Source of the DNA: Pseudomonadota bacterium
GTDB taxonomy: Bacteria > Pseudomonadota > Gammaproteobacteria > Burkholderiales > Burkholderiaceae_C
Assembly (NCBI GenBank): GCA_030538085.1
Contig: JAUNUR010000001.1
Span: 1 to 64,000, forward strand
Direction of reading: 5' to 3'
DNA: 64,000 nt
Shown: positions 28,139 through 36,614 of the stretch, piece after piece
How positions within the stretch are numbered: the first letter of the stretch is position 1
Layout of the letters: each line of letters opens with the position of its first letter
Position numbers and translations under genes: made by a program
Notes under the pieces: generated by a model
Seen by the model: only the letters and a program-made list of their open reading frames with translations
Databases searched by the model: none
What the model was told of the DNA's origin: nothing

Positions 28139-28354
28139 TCAGATGCGCGTGGTCTTGTAGTAGTGCTTGACGTGCTCGCTCAACACGTAGCCACCACCGC
28201 GCTCGGGTGGCTGGCGCGGTGTCTCGGCCACGGCGGCCTGTGGCTGCCGGGCAGCGGGCAGCACGGCTGCCACGGCGGCCACCGCACCGGCGGTGCCGGC
28301 ACCGGCAAACAGCACACGGCGCGAAAGCTTGTGATCGGTGTTGGAACGGGACAT
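28139..28354 (-). CDS. Formate dehydrogenase region Tat-signal small protein
   Basis: This 71-residue protein consists of a Tat-type signal (SRRVLFAGAGTAGAVAAVAAVLPAA) and a short conserved tail ending GYVLSEHVKHYYKTTRI. Such proteins are found next to formate dehydrogenase genes in many proteobacteria; their role is unknown. A GAGGAG ribosome site precedes the ATG. It is the first gene of the catalytic operon. The 233-bp gap upstream (28355-28587) holds a possible TATAAA on the minus strand near 28472-28477 and, at about 28503-28560, a repeat resembling family E, but no clear regulator site. Confidence 0.85.
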   Translation of the reverse strand: MSRSNTDHKLSRRVLFAGAGTAGAVAAVAAVLPAARQPQAAVAETPRQPPERGGGYVLSEHVKHYYKTTRI

Positions 28355-28587
28355 GGCGATGCTCCTCGGCGGCGGCCTGCGTCAGGCTCACCTATGCAAT
28401 CGGATACATGGGTAAGGTTCGCCGAATGATATACGAGCCCCCCGACAACGTGCAGGGGGAAACCCGAGCACAAGCGACGTTTATAGGGTTGACAGCGCTT
28501 TTCATTTGATAGCGGCTTGCGCCCACTGCTGGCGTGCAGAAGGCCAGAACAGCATAAGAGCGTCGGCAGGCACGCCGGACGGCGCCA

Positions 28588-29205
28588 TCAAGCCACCAGA
28601 TCGAACCCCTGGGCCTCCACGCTCATGAAAGCGCGCGTGAAATCGGCCACCGAGCGGTAGAAGCGGGCCGCCGGGTGCGCGGCCAGGTCGTCGCACAGCT
28701 TGTCCACCCAAGGCTGCAGGTGCGCGGCAAAAAAACGCTGCTGCTGCGTCAGGTTGGCCACGGCCACGTCGTCGCCGGCGATCAGGTAGCGCATCACCTC
28801 GCACAGGTAGGCGATGTGGTCCTCGGTTTCGGCGGCGGTCTCGTCGCGCGTCAGGCCCAGCCGGGCCAGGTCGATGCGCAACTGGGCCAGCGGCTTGTCG
28901 TTCAGAAAGCCGCTCAGATAGTGCGAACCGAACAGCAGCACCTCGGGCTTGCCCACGCCGCCGAACAGCGCGTCGTACTCGTCGGCGATCCGCGCATCGG
29001 TCTGCTCGCGCGCCGCGCCCACCACCTGGCGCCAGGGCTCTTCCAGAAAGCCGCCGGCGCTGGGCGCCTCGGTGACGGCCACGCGCAGGTTGGCCAGCAG
29101 CTCGGGCGCGGGCGGCGCGTGGTAGAGCTGGGCCAGCAGGCCATAGACCTCGGCACGGGCGATTTCCTCGTCCAGCCCTTCACCCGACAGATGCAGCTCG
29201 TTCAT
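28588..29205 (-). CDS. TorD/DmsD-family molybdoenzyme chaperone
   Basis: This 205-residue all-helical protein of the TorD/NarJ family binds the Tat signal or the apo-form of a molybdoenzyme and delays export until the cofactor is in. The family core is visible in EVYGLLAQLYHAPP, DEYDALFGGVGKPEVLLFGSHYLSGFLNDKPLAQLR and EDHIAYLCEVMRYLIAGDD. Its start overlaps the stop of the multi-cluster ferredoxin gene (ATGA), so the two are translationally coupled. The partner is presumably the formate dehydrogenase catalytic subunit 600 bp downstream. Confidence 0.88.
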   Translation of the reverse strand: MNELHLSGEGLDEEIARAEVYGLLAQLYHAPPAPELLANLRVAVTEAPSAGGFLEEPWRQVVGAAREQTDARIADEYDALFGGVGKPEVLLFGSHYLSGFLNDKPLAQLRIDLARLGLTRDETAAETEDHIAYLCEVMRYLIAGDDVAVANLTQQQRFFAAHLQPWVDKLCDDLAAHPAARFYRSVADFTRAFMSVEAQGFDLVA

Positions 29206-31337
29206 GGCTTCCACCCCCGCAGATTGCGGCCATCGGCCACGTCGTTGATGCTGACCTCGTTGTCGGCCGAATAGATGTCGATCACGCGGCAGTCGGCGCA
29301 CATCTTCAGGCGCTCCAGCGCGGCGCCCTGGAACATGGCGTGCCCCGCCAGGCGCCCCAGCATGGCCTCGATGGCCTGCACGGTGCCAAAGGGCTGGCCG
29401 CAGCGGATGCAGCCATAGGGCTGGGCCGCGTTCAGCACGCGCGGCTGGCGGCGTTCGGGCGACAGCGACAGGCGCGGCAGCAGTGCCATCGCGCTCTCGG
29501 GGCAGGTGGTCACGCACAGGCCGCACTGCACGCAGTTCTTTTCGATCAGGCGCAGCTCGGGCCGCTCCTCGTTGTCCTGCAGCGCGGCCGCCGGGCAGGC
29601 GTTGACGCAGGACAGGCACAGCGTGCACTTCGCCTTGTCGACCACCACGGCGCCCAGGGGCGATGCGGCGGGCAGCGCGATGGCCTCGGGCCGTTCGGCC
29701 CCGTTCAAGGGCGACTGCGCGATCAGGTGGTCCAGCGCCAGCTCCAGCGTGCTGCGCTTTTCGGGTGCAACAGCAAAGCGCGCGGGCTCGCGCGGCGTGC
29801 GCTGCTGGGTCTGCTTGAGGGCTTGCAGGGCGTGATCCAGATCCTGCGGCGACCGGGCCTGCAACAGCTTCAGGTGCGTGCCGCTGTAGCCCAGCCCGTT
29901 CAGCACGGTCTGCGCCACGTCCATCTGCGCCTGCAGGCCATCCAGGTACTGCGGCGCTTCCTCGCCGGTGGTCAGCACCACCACCTGCTGCGCGCCCCAG
30001 GCGATGGCGCTGAGCCACACCTCGATGCCCAGACTGGCCGTGTGCCACAGCGCCAGCGGCAGCACGTCGTGCGGCACGCCGTGCATCAGCTTGAGCTGCG
30101 CGGCGCGGCCCAGTTCGTCGATCAGCGCCTGGCCCTTGTCCTGGCTGTGCAGCAGCAGGGTCGCGCCCTGGCCGCCCGCTTCGGCATAGGTACCCAGCAG
30201 TGTCTTGATGCGGGCGCCCTGCTCCGCCGCGCGCGGGTAGGCGTAGGTCATGGCCCCGGTGGGGCACACGGTGGTGCAGGCGCCACAGCCCACGCACAGG
30301 TTGAAGTTGACCTTGACGCGGTTCTGCGATTTCTCGCTGCTGATCGCCTCGGCCGAGCAGATGTCGACGCAGGCGCTGCAGCCCACCTGTTCGTTGCGCG
30401 CATGGGCGCAAACGCTGGCCTTGTACTGCACGAAGCGCGGCTTCTCGAACTCGCCCACCAGCTCACGCAGCTTCAGCAGCGTGCTGGCATCGCGCCCATC
30501 CCAGCGCAGATAACCTTGCGGCGGCGCGTGCTGCAGGAAGGTGGGCGTGGCATCGGGCGCGCGCAGATCCAGGATGAGGTCGAAGCGCTCCTGCTGCACC
30601 TGGGCCGCCCTATCAAAGTCAATGGCACCCGCCGCCGTGCAGGCGGCTACGCAAGCCCGGTGCGATTGGCAGGCTGCCAGATCAATCTGGTAATCCAGCC
30701 CAATGGCGTTCTCGGGGCACGCCGCCACGCAGGCATTGCAGCGCGTGCACAAATCCAGGTCGATCGGGTTGCTGGCCGACCATTCGACATCGAACGCGCC
30801 CAGCCAGCCCGTGAGTGATTTCAGTCGCCCGCCCAGCACCGGCCAGCGCCGTGCCTGCGCACCGCCAGCGTTGCCGGGGCCGGTGGTGAAGAGCGTCACG
30901 TCCAGCACGTCCTGCACCAGCGCGGCGGCGCGCTCGGCGTCATCCAGCGCACCGATGACCAGCACCCGGCCCGCGCTCTGGTAGTTGACAGCCGGCACCG
31001 GATCAGGCTCGGGCAGCCGCGCGGCGGCCAGCAGCGCGGCGATCTTGGGCGTGGCCTGCTGGGCATCGCGGCTCCAGCCGCCGGGTTCGCGGATGTTGAC
31101 GAAGCGGATCACCGAGGTGCGCGCGCCCTCGGTCTGGTCGGCCAGTTCGGCGAACAGGCGCTGCTCCTGCGTGCAGGCCACCACCAGCGGCTCGCCACCC
31201 TGCAGCGCGCGCTGGAAGGCCGGCGCCTCGCGGCGGCACAGGGTGGAATGCAGGGTCAGGTCTTCATGCAGCGCAAGGCCGATCCGCTTCGCATCGAGCG
31301 GCATCGTCTGGTTGCAATCGCAGATCAGAGTGGGCAT
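29202..31337 (-). CDS. Large multi-cluster 4Fe-4S protein (ferredoxin-like)
   Basis: This 711-residue cytoplasmic-looking protein has at least five cysteine clusters: CTRCNACVAACP, CQSHRACVAACT, a CSACVDIC set, CVGCGACTTVCP, and the pair CTLCLSCVNACP with CVQCGLCVTTCP. Late CIRC and CADC pairs may bind a metal. Between them are two regions without cysteines (about 25-190 and 380-540), the second resembling the HdrA/MvhD-like thiol or nucleotide-like fold only weakly. No membrane segment is seen. I chose the ATG at 31337, which starts a cysteine-bearing segment TLICDCNQTMPLDAK. Homologues occur beside formate dehydrogenase genes. It probably moves electrons or assists cofactor assembly. Its start lies inside the end of the DUF3306 gene. 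Confidence 0.82.
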   Translation of the reverse strand: MPTLICDCNQTMPLDAKRIGLALHEDLTLHSTLCRREAPAFQRALQGGEPLVVACTQEQRLFAELADQTEGARTSVIRFVNIREPGGWSRDAQQATPKIAALLAAARLPEPDPVPAVNYQSAGRVLVIGALDDAERAAALVQDVLDVTLFTTGPGNAGGAQARRWPVLGGRLKSLTGWLGAFDVEWSASNPIDLDLCTRCNACVAACPENAIGLDYQIDLAACQSHRACVAACTAAGAIDFDRAAQVQQERFDLILDLRAPDATPTFLQHAPPQGYLRWDGRDASTLLKLRELVGEFEKPRFVQYKASVCAHARNEQVGCSACVDICSAEAISSEKSQNRVKVNFNLCVGCGACTTVCPTGAMTYAYPRAAEQGARIKTLLGTYAEAGGQGATLLLHSQDKGQALIDELGRAAQLKLMHGVPHDVLPLALWHTASLGIEVWLSAIAWGAQQVVVLTTGEEAPQYLDGLQAQMDVAQTVLNGLGYSGTHLKLLQARSPQDLDHALQALKQTQQRTPREPARFAVAPEKRSTLELALDHLIAQSPLNGAERPEAIALPAASPLGAVVVDKAKCTLCLSCVNACPAAALQDNEERPELRLIEKNCVQCGLCVTTCPESAMALLPRLSLSPERRQPRVLNAAQPYGCIRCGQPFGTVQAIEAMLGRLAGHAMFQGAALERLKMCADCRVIDIYSADNEVSINDVADGRNLRGWKP

Positions 31338-31965
31338 CGGCTGGCGCCCCCGTGGACTCGGCTCGCGGGGCCGACATAGGCAAATCTTTGCATGCGTCGG
31401 ACTGTGCCACATCGCCCTCCACTAAATCGGCGCAGGGTTGCTCGGCTTCTGCGGCCTCGGGACCCACCGCTTGATCGCATTCCTCGGCCGGCCCTGCCGG
31501 AGTCTCGGGCTCGTCCTCGACCAGCCGCAGGAACTTCGCGCTCGCCATCTGTTTGAGCATGCTGGCGGGCAGCGGATCGGGCTGTGTGTAGTCGTCGATG
31601 TAGATGTCCAGCCCATCCATCACGTTGAAGTGCGGGTCGGCGAACAGCTTCTTGAAGGCGGCGTTGCGCACCTCGGGTGTCACGCCGCGCGCCACGAAGG
31701 GTTTGAAATCGGAATCGATGGTGAGCGCCTTCACGTCGTCCAGCGTCAATGAGGTTGCTTCTTCATTGATAGCTGCTCGCGCCTCATCCACGGGCACTGG
31801 AGCCTGATTTGACTCTGAATCCCTGGAATCTTGCGCGAGCGACACCGGCGCTGGCATCTGCGCCGCTGGCGGCGCCGGCGGCTCAGGCAGCGGCTGGCCG
31901 GCGCGCGCCCGCGCCTTGCGGCGCGACCAGCGGCCCAGGAATCCGTCGTTCTGCTCGTCGTTCAC
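31264..31965 (-). CDS. DUF3306 domain protein
   Basis: This 233-residue DUF3306 protein starts with a GTG at 31965, five bases after the DUF3305 stop, preceded by a GGGGG stretch that may act as ribosome site. The conserved beginning is DGFLGRWSRRKARARAG and the conserved core is LTLDDVKALTIDSDFKPFVARGVTPEVRNAAFKKLF followed by DGLDIYIDDYT. Between them lies a Pro/Ala linker, part of which (near residues 50-65) is encoded by a repeat-like stretch at 31766-31815. The acidic tail of about 60 residues overlaps the first 25 codons of the next gene by 74 nt in another frame. The family is known only from formate dehydrogenase loci. Confidence 0.8.
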   Translation of the reverse strand: MNDEQNDGFLGRWSRRKARARAGQPLPEPPAPPAAQMPAPVSLAQDSRDSESNQAPVPVDEARAAINEEATSLTLDDVKALTIDSDFKPFVARGVTPEVRNAAFKKLFADPHFNVMDGLDIYIDDYTQPDPLPASMLKQMASAKFLRLVEDEPETPAGPAEECDQAVGPEAAEAEQPCADLVEGDVAQSDACKDLPMSAPRAESTGAPADAHSDLRLQPDDAARCEADRPCAA

Positions 31966-31970
31966 CGTGT

Positions 31971-32531
31971 CTATCCCCCGCCCCCGCCACGCCGCTTCTC
32001 CTCGGTCGACACGCGCGCCGGGTTGCCAAAACGATCCGTCAGGGATTGAAAGCTCTGCGGGCGCTGGCGGCGCTTGGGTTCCGGCTGGTAGTGCTGCTCG
32101 GCGAATTCGCGTATCCACTGCACCACCTCGGGCGGCGCGGGTACCTGCTCCACCGTCTCCTGCGCGTCCAGCCAGCGGCCGGCGTCGTGATAGCTCAAGG
32201 ACACGGCCTGCGGCCGCGGCATCGGCTCGCCGCCATCTTCGGCCTCGTGCATGCGCCACAGCACGAACCAGCCCGGCGCGGGCGTGGTCACGTTCAGGTA
32301 ATAGCCCTCGGCATCGTCCTTGAACAGCGTGACCGTGTGGCCGGGAAAAATCCAGCACTGGCCGCTCTCGTTGTCATACAGCTGGCGCGGGGCATCGCCG
32401 TGCTGCGGCTGCTGCGGCACCACGTCGGCCAGCACCCAGCGCCAGGGCTGCCAGCGCGCCGCCGGGCCGGTGACGGGCACGCGGCGCATCAGCACCGACA
32501 CCCGCAGCGCGGGGCGTGGGCCGCGGGCCAT
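31971..32531 (-). CDS. DUF3305 domain protein
   Basis: This 186-residue DUF3305 protein has the recognisable pattern of short beta strands: VSVLMRRVPVTGPAARWQPWRWVLADV, a glycine/tyrosine-rich middle (LFKDDAEGYYLNVTTPAPGWFVLWRM) and a helix around VVQWIREFAEQHYQPEPKRR. The ATG at 32531 with GGAA just upstream was preferred to TTG and GTG codons further upstream. The C-terminus ends in a run of five glycines. It is first in the DUF3305-DUF3306-ferredoxin-TorD string that precedes the formate dehydrogenase structural genes. Biochemical function unknown. Confidence 0.8.
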   Translation of the reverse strand: MARGPRPALRVSVLMRRVPVTGPAARWQPWRWVLADVVPQQPQHGDAPRQLYDNESGQCWIFPGHTVTLFKDDAEGYYLNVTTPAPGWFVLWRMHEAEDGGEPMPRPQAVSLSYHDAGRWLDAQETVEQVPAPPEVVQWIREFAEQHYQPEPKRRQRPQSFQSLTDRFGNPARVSTEEKRRGGGGG

Positions 32532-32638
32532 GTGTTCCAGAACATCCGAAGCATTCACGCGCTGAATTATCCAGCCCGCCGGCAACGCCCTGCCCGCGCG
32601 GGGGCAAGCGCGGAGTCACTGCGGCAAAATCCCACGCC

Positions 32639-33085
32639 ATGCCAAGACTGATTCACCCAGCGCTACCGCGCTATGACTTCCATACCGATGTCCAGATCTA
32701 CATCAGCCATGTCAACCAGGGCGGCCACCTGGACAACGCCCAGTTGCTGAGCCTGGTGTCGGAGGCTCGGGTACGCTTTTTCAAGGCGCTGGGCTACCGT
32801 GGCGAAGGCGATATCGAAGGCGCCGCCGTGGTGGTGGGCGATCTGCTGGCGCAGTACAAGTCCGAAGGGTTCCACGGTGAAACCCTGCGCGTGGAGATGG
32901 CGGCCAGGGACTTCAACCGTTACGGCTTCGACCTGCAGTTCCGCATGCACGAGCTGCAGACGGGGCGCGAAGTGGCACTGGGCAAGACCGGCATCGTGTT
33001 CGTTGACCCCAAGGCGCGTCAGGTGACACCGATACCAGCCTCGGTACAAGAACGGCTGCAGGCCATGGCGAAGGCAGCCACCTGA
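32639..33085 (+). CDS. Hotdog-fold acyl-CoA thioesterase
   Basis: This 148-residue 4HBT-type hotdog protein probably cleaves an acyl-CoA. The active-site region is SHVNQGGHLDNAQLLSLVSEARVRFF, the usual place of the HVDN-like motif with the long helix after it, followed by beta strands LRVEMAARDFNRYGFDLQFRMHELQ and GKTGIVFVDPKARQV. It is of normal length for this family. The ATG at 32639 has no ribosome site, but CAAAAT (32625-32630) stands 8 nt before it, suggesting a leaderless message. Substrate cannot be told. It is divergent from the formate dehydrogenase region. Confidence 0.82.
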   Translation: MPRLIHPALPRYDFHTDVQIYISHVNQGGHLDNAQLLSLVSEARVRFFKALGYRGEGDIEGAAVVVGDLLAQYKSEGFHGETLRVEMAARDFNRYGFDLQFRMHELQTGREVALGKTGIVFVDPKARQVTPIPASVQERLQAMAKAAT

Positions 33086-33093
33086 GAACCGCC

Positions 33094-33165
33094 TTGAAAC
33101 AGGCGATAACGATTTGAAGCGATTGACAGGCTCTAAAAGAAGAGCTGCTTGCGTATGTATTTAAA
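33094..33165 (-). repeat. Repeat E, copy 3 (inverted)
   Basis: Read on the minus strand, the blocks AGCTCTTCTTTTAGA, CAAATCGTTATCGCCTG and TTTCAAGG line up with those of repeat E at 12783-12880 and 62392-62478. It lies in the 390-bp gene-free region 33086-33475, which also holds the palindrome at 33327-33382 and the FNR-type box at 33426. Confidence 0.45.
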
Positions 33166-33326
33166 GCGCCAAAGCCATATTTCATCATTGAAAAAATAAT
33201 GGAAGTCCCCCTCCCATGTGTCGGTGGCGTGGGGCGCGGGGTGCTGCAAGCCCGTAAGCCCGGCGCGACGGCTTTGACGACAAGCTCTCACGCCGAACGA
33301 TGACCAATGACCGCGGCTGGCGCCGC

Positions 33327-33382
33327 ATGACAAATGACGAATGTCCTCTTTGTCATTGAAGCGCAGCAAAGTCATTTGTCAT
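33327..33382. repeat. ATGACAAATGAC inverted repeat
   Basis: ATGACAAATGAC (33327-33338) and its exact complement GTCATTTGTCAT (33371-33382) flank a 32-nt centre that contains one more half copy (TTTGTCATT). A related TGACCAATGACC lies at 33301-33312. It could be a regulator site or repeat remnant between the thioesterase and the ubiM-like gene. Confidence 0.4.
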
Positions 33383-33425
33383 TTTTCAAAGCCAGTGCGC
33401 ATGAGAGGCAGATCAGCCGTTGCGG

Positions 33426-33467
33426 TTGACTGCGGTCAATGCCAGCCCCCGTTGGCGCGCCTATGCT
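33426..33467 (+). promoter_or_regulatory. FNR/NNR-type box with -10 element: class II promoter layout
   Basis: TTGAC-TGCG-GTCAA (33426-33439) is a perfect palindrome of the FNR/NNR type. TATGCT (33462-33467) would set transcription to start at about 33474, so the box centre (33432.5) is at -41.5, the ideal class II activator position. The start would lie two bases before the ATG of the ubiM-like gene. Confidence 0.55.
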
Positions 33468-33475
33468 CGGCGGCC

Positions 33476-34687
33476 ATGTCATTCGACCTTCTCATCAGCG
33501 GCGCCGGCCCCGCGGGGCTGTGCCTGGCACAAGCACTTTCGGGCCACGGCCTGTCCATCGGCATCGTCGAGCAGCAGCCGCAGGCGGCCATCGCCGATCC
33601 GGGGTTCGACGGGCGCGAGATCGCGCTGACGCAGCCCTCCGCCGAAACCCTGCGGCGGCTGGGCCTGTGGCAGCGCATTGAGGGCTACGACGCCGCCGCC
33701 CTGGCGCCGCTGCGCGATGCCAAGGTGATGAACGGCCCGTCGCCCTTCGCCATGAAGATCGGCCACAGCCTGACAGCACGCAGCGAGTTGGGCTGGCTGG
33801 TGTCCAACCACCTGATCCGTCGCGCCGCCTGGAACGCGGTGCAGGACAGCGTGGCGCGGCACCAGGACATCACGCTGATCGCCGGCGACGGCGTGGCACG
33901 GGTGAACGTGGGCGCCGATGCCGCGCAGGTCACGCTGACCAGCGGCGCCACCCACCAGGCACGGCTGCTGGTGGCGGCCGACAGCCGCTTCTCGCCCACG
34001 CGGCGCGCCGTGGGCATCGGCGCCAGCATGCACGACTTTGGCCGCACCATGGTGGTGAGCCAGTTCACGCACGAGCAGCCGCACCACCACGAGGCGTGGG
34101 AATGGTTCGGCCACGGCCAGACGCTGGCGCTGCTGCCGATGAACGACGACCCGGCCACGGGCGCGCACCGCGCATCGGTGGTGCTGACGCTGCCGCACCA
34201 GCGGATCGAGCCGCTGCTGGCCGTGGACGATGCCGCTTTCAGCGCCGAGATCACGCGCCGCTTCGACGGGCGGCTGGGCGCCATGCAACTGACCAGCACG
34301 CGCCACGCCTACCCGCTGGTGGGCGTGTACCCGCACCGCATGGTGGCGCCGCGCTTTGCCTGCGTGGGCGATGCGGCGGTGGGCATGCACCCGGTGACGG
34401 CACACGGTTTCAACTTCGGGCTGCTGAGCGTGGAAGCGCTGTCGCGCGAACTGCTGGCCGCCCATGCCGCTGGCCGCGACATCGGCACGCCCGAGCCCCT
34501 GGCGCGCTACCAGCGCACGCACCGCCTGGCCACCCGACCGTTGTACGAAGCCACGCGCCTGGTCGCCACGCTGTACACCAACGACACGCCCCCCGTGCGC
34601 CTGCTGCGCGATGCCGTGCTGCGCGTGGCCGAGCGCGTGACGCCGTTCAAGCGCGCCGTCGCGGCGCAGCTGGCGGGCAGGCACTGA
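33476..34687 (+). CDS. FAD-dependent ubiquinone hydroxylase, UbiH/UbiM family
   Basis: This 403-residue flavin monooxygenase probably hydroxylates a ubiquinone precursor. The FAD-binding start is SGAGPAGLCLAQAL, the middle has VAADSRFSPTRRAVGI, and the second FAD motif is CVGDAAVGMHPVTAHGFNFGL. The last motif and the overall length fit UbiM (5-demethoxyubiquinol 5-hydroxylase) best, but UbiH or UbiF-like roles cannot be excluded by eye. The ATG at 33476 has no ribosome site; a -10-like TATGCT lies 8 nt upstream. The FNR-type box at -41.5 suggests the gene responds to oxygen or nitric oxide, which is unexpected for an oxygen-using enzyme and worth testing. It is followed by a broken FUSC gene on the other strand. 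Confidence 0.8.
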   Translation: MSFDLLISGAGPAGLCLAQALSGHGLSIGIVEQQPQAAIADPGFDGREIALTQPSAETLRRLGLWQRIEGYDAAALAPLRDAKVMNGPSPFAMKIGHSLTARSELGWLVSNHLIRRAAWNAVQDSVARHQDITLIAGDGVARVNVGADAAQVTLTSGATHQARLLVAADSRFSPTRRAVGIGASMHDFGRTMVVSQFTHEQPHHHEAWEWFGHGQTLALLPMNDDPATGAHRASVVLTLPHQRIEPLLAVDDAAFSAEITRRFDGRLGAMQLTSTRHAYPLVGVYPHRMVAPRFACVGDAAVGMHPVTAHGFNFGLLSVEALSRELLAAHAAGRDIGTPEPLARYQRTHRLATRPLYEATRLVATLYTNDTPPVRLLRDAVLRVAERVTPFKRAVAAQLAGRH

Positions 34688-34740
34688 AGCCATCCAGGGC
34701 AGGCGCTGGGCATGGCACGGGCAAGCTGCATGGCCGCCGG

Positions 34741-35859
34741 TCAGCGTGGCGGTGGCAGCAGGCGGTGCGGCGCCAGCCGCCGCAGCCAGGGCGACACGGC
34801 GGCGCGAAAGCGTGGGCTGTGGATGCAGGCGCCGCCGATGAGCCCGATCACGCTGCCCAGCACGATGTCAATGAAGCGCGCCTGCAGCACCGCCGTGGTG
34901 GACTGCTGACCGAACGCCGCCGCTTCGGCCAGCAGCAGCGTGAGCGGCGTGATGAACACCGCCGCCACGCCGTAGTGGCGCACCACCAGCGTCTCGATGA
35001 CGAAAGTCAGTCCCATCACCATCGCCGCGATCAACCACGGGTTGAACGGCAGCGCCATCACGCCCCAGGCCAGCAGCAGGCCCAGCGCCGTGCCCAGAAT
35101 GCGCTGCAGTTGCTAGTTCCACACCGCGCGCAGCGTGGCACCGGCGATCACGGCCAGGCAACTGACGGGCACCCAGTAGGCGCGCTGCAACCCCAGCGCC
35201 TGCGCCACCAGCACCGACAGGCCGACGAACACGCCGATGACGACCGAGTCGAACACCACGAAGTCGAACGTGGGCGCTGGCAGCGGCACGGTGGGCGCCG
35301 GCTCGCGCAGGCGCAGGATCCACAGGCTATAGCCCAGCGCGATCAGGCAGGCCAGCACGCAGCCCAGTGTTAGCAGCCCCACGTAGAGCGGAACGTCGGG
35401 CACCTGGATCGGCATGTAGGCGCCAATGGCCGCCGCCATGACAAAGAAAAAGCTGCCCGGCGGCCCCACCGCGTAGAAGCGGCACACCATGGTGACCAGC
35501 ATGGCGATGACGGCCAGCGACAGCGCCATGATGGCGGGCCAGAAGTGGCTCATCAGCCCCAGCGCGTAGCAAGCCGACATGCCGAACGCACAAGCCATCA
35601 GCGTAACCATGCGGTGGTGCAGCGCCGTGCGCGGCACGTACAGAAACACCAACCCGCCCAATGACGAAGCCAGGCCGTAGTCGAGCCTGTTGAACCACGC
35701 GCCCACCATCAGCGGCAGGCCCGAGGCCAGTGCCGCCGCCAGCGGCATCTGCCAAGGGCGGTCGCTGGCGTGCACGGTGGTCAATTGCGCCAGTTCGGCG
35801 CGCAGAAAGGCCTGCACGCGCGACCAGGCCCACCAGGGGGTATGCGGAAATTCGTCCAT
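34741..35859 (-). pseudogene. FUSC-family transporter with an in-frame amber stop
   Basis: The reading frame from 35859 down to 34741 would encode about 372 residues of a FUSC (fusaric acid resistance-like, aromatic acid exporter) membrane protein with two sets of helices. A TAG at 35113-35115 interrupts it after residue 248, between AVWN and QLQRILGTALGLLLAWG, in the conserved segment where the family usually has an unbroken RAxxNRxLQRxxGT-like motif. Both halves are otherwise intact with no frameshift, so the lesion is a single base change, perhaps from CAG or AAG. The first half keeps six or so helices and could be a truncated protein. Sequencing error is an alternative. Confidence 0.75.
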
Positions 35860-36056
35860 GAGGTGAGATTCGAGGCGGCATGACGGCGCGGCCCGCCCAC
35901 GTGAAAACCCGATTGTGTGGCAAGCCCACGGGTGAAAAGCCGGTCACCCGCCGCCAAGGCGCGCCCACGCCCACAACGCCATGAGGCGCCGTCCTGCGGG
36001 ACAGCCGTGCAACCCGAGCCACATTGCCAGCACCATCACTTTTTTGGAGACTTTGC

Positions 36057-36386
36057 ATGCCCTTTTTCACTTTCCCACAGCGCGCGGCCGCCTGGCTGGC
36101 CACCGGCCTCATCGCGGGCAACGCGGCCCTGGCATCCACACCCGAAACCTGGGATGACGCGCGCCGCGACATGGTCAAGGCCTGCACCGCCGCCAGCACG
36201 CTGAAAAGCCCCAAGGCCATCGGTCAGCCGGTGCACTTCGTGGACGACATAGGCCAGTCGGCGCTGCTGATCAGCGGCCGCTACCCGCAGAAACACATGA
36301 AGAACAAGACTGGCCGCGAGCTGTGCCTGTACGACCGCCGCTCAGGCACCGCCCACGTCAGCGAGGCCGATCGCTTCGGGCGCTGA
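36057..36386 (+). CDS. Small exported protein of unknown function
   Basis: This 109-residue protein has a signal sequence (FPQRAAAWLATGLIAGNAALA, about residues 6-26) and a compact mature part with two cysteines (VKACTAAS and RELCLYDRR) that may pair. The segment HFVDDIGQSALLISGRYPQKHMKNKTGRELCLYDRRSGTA looks like a conserved small periplasmic domain, but I do not recognise the family. The ATG at 36057 has a TTGGAG site. The gaps on both sides (35860-36056 and 36387-36614) hold only short direct repeats and no further gene. Confidence 0.7.
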   Translation: MPFFTFPQRAAAWLATGLIAGNAALASTPETWDDARRDMVKACTAASTLKSPKAIGQPVHFVDDIGQSALLISGRYPQKHMKNKTGRELCLYDRRSGTAHVSEADRFGR

Positions 36387-36614
36387 CTGGTCCACAGCCG
36401 GTTTGCGGCAACCACATGCAGCGTGAAACCGATAAAATGGTTCGCCAGCGCGGGGCTTGCGGACTCACGGCGGTTACTCAGCCCGCCAACACCCTGTCGC
36501 TGGGGGAGGCACGGGCGCGCCCGTGTTCCGTGCCGAAAAAGTCACTGACTGATGCGAAAAGAAGTGCGATCATAGTGGCGATGGTGGGTAGTCAACCGGT
36601 TTTTCTTCACGTCT

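Noticed and set aside
24901..28170. A 1089-codon open frame antisense to the formate dehydrogenase catalytic gene
   Set aside because: It has the same shadow composition and no domain, and the opposite strand carries all expected molybdoenzyme motifs.
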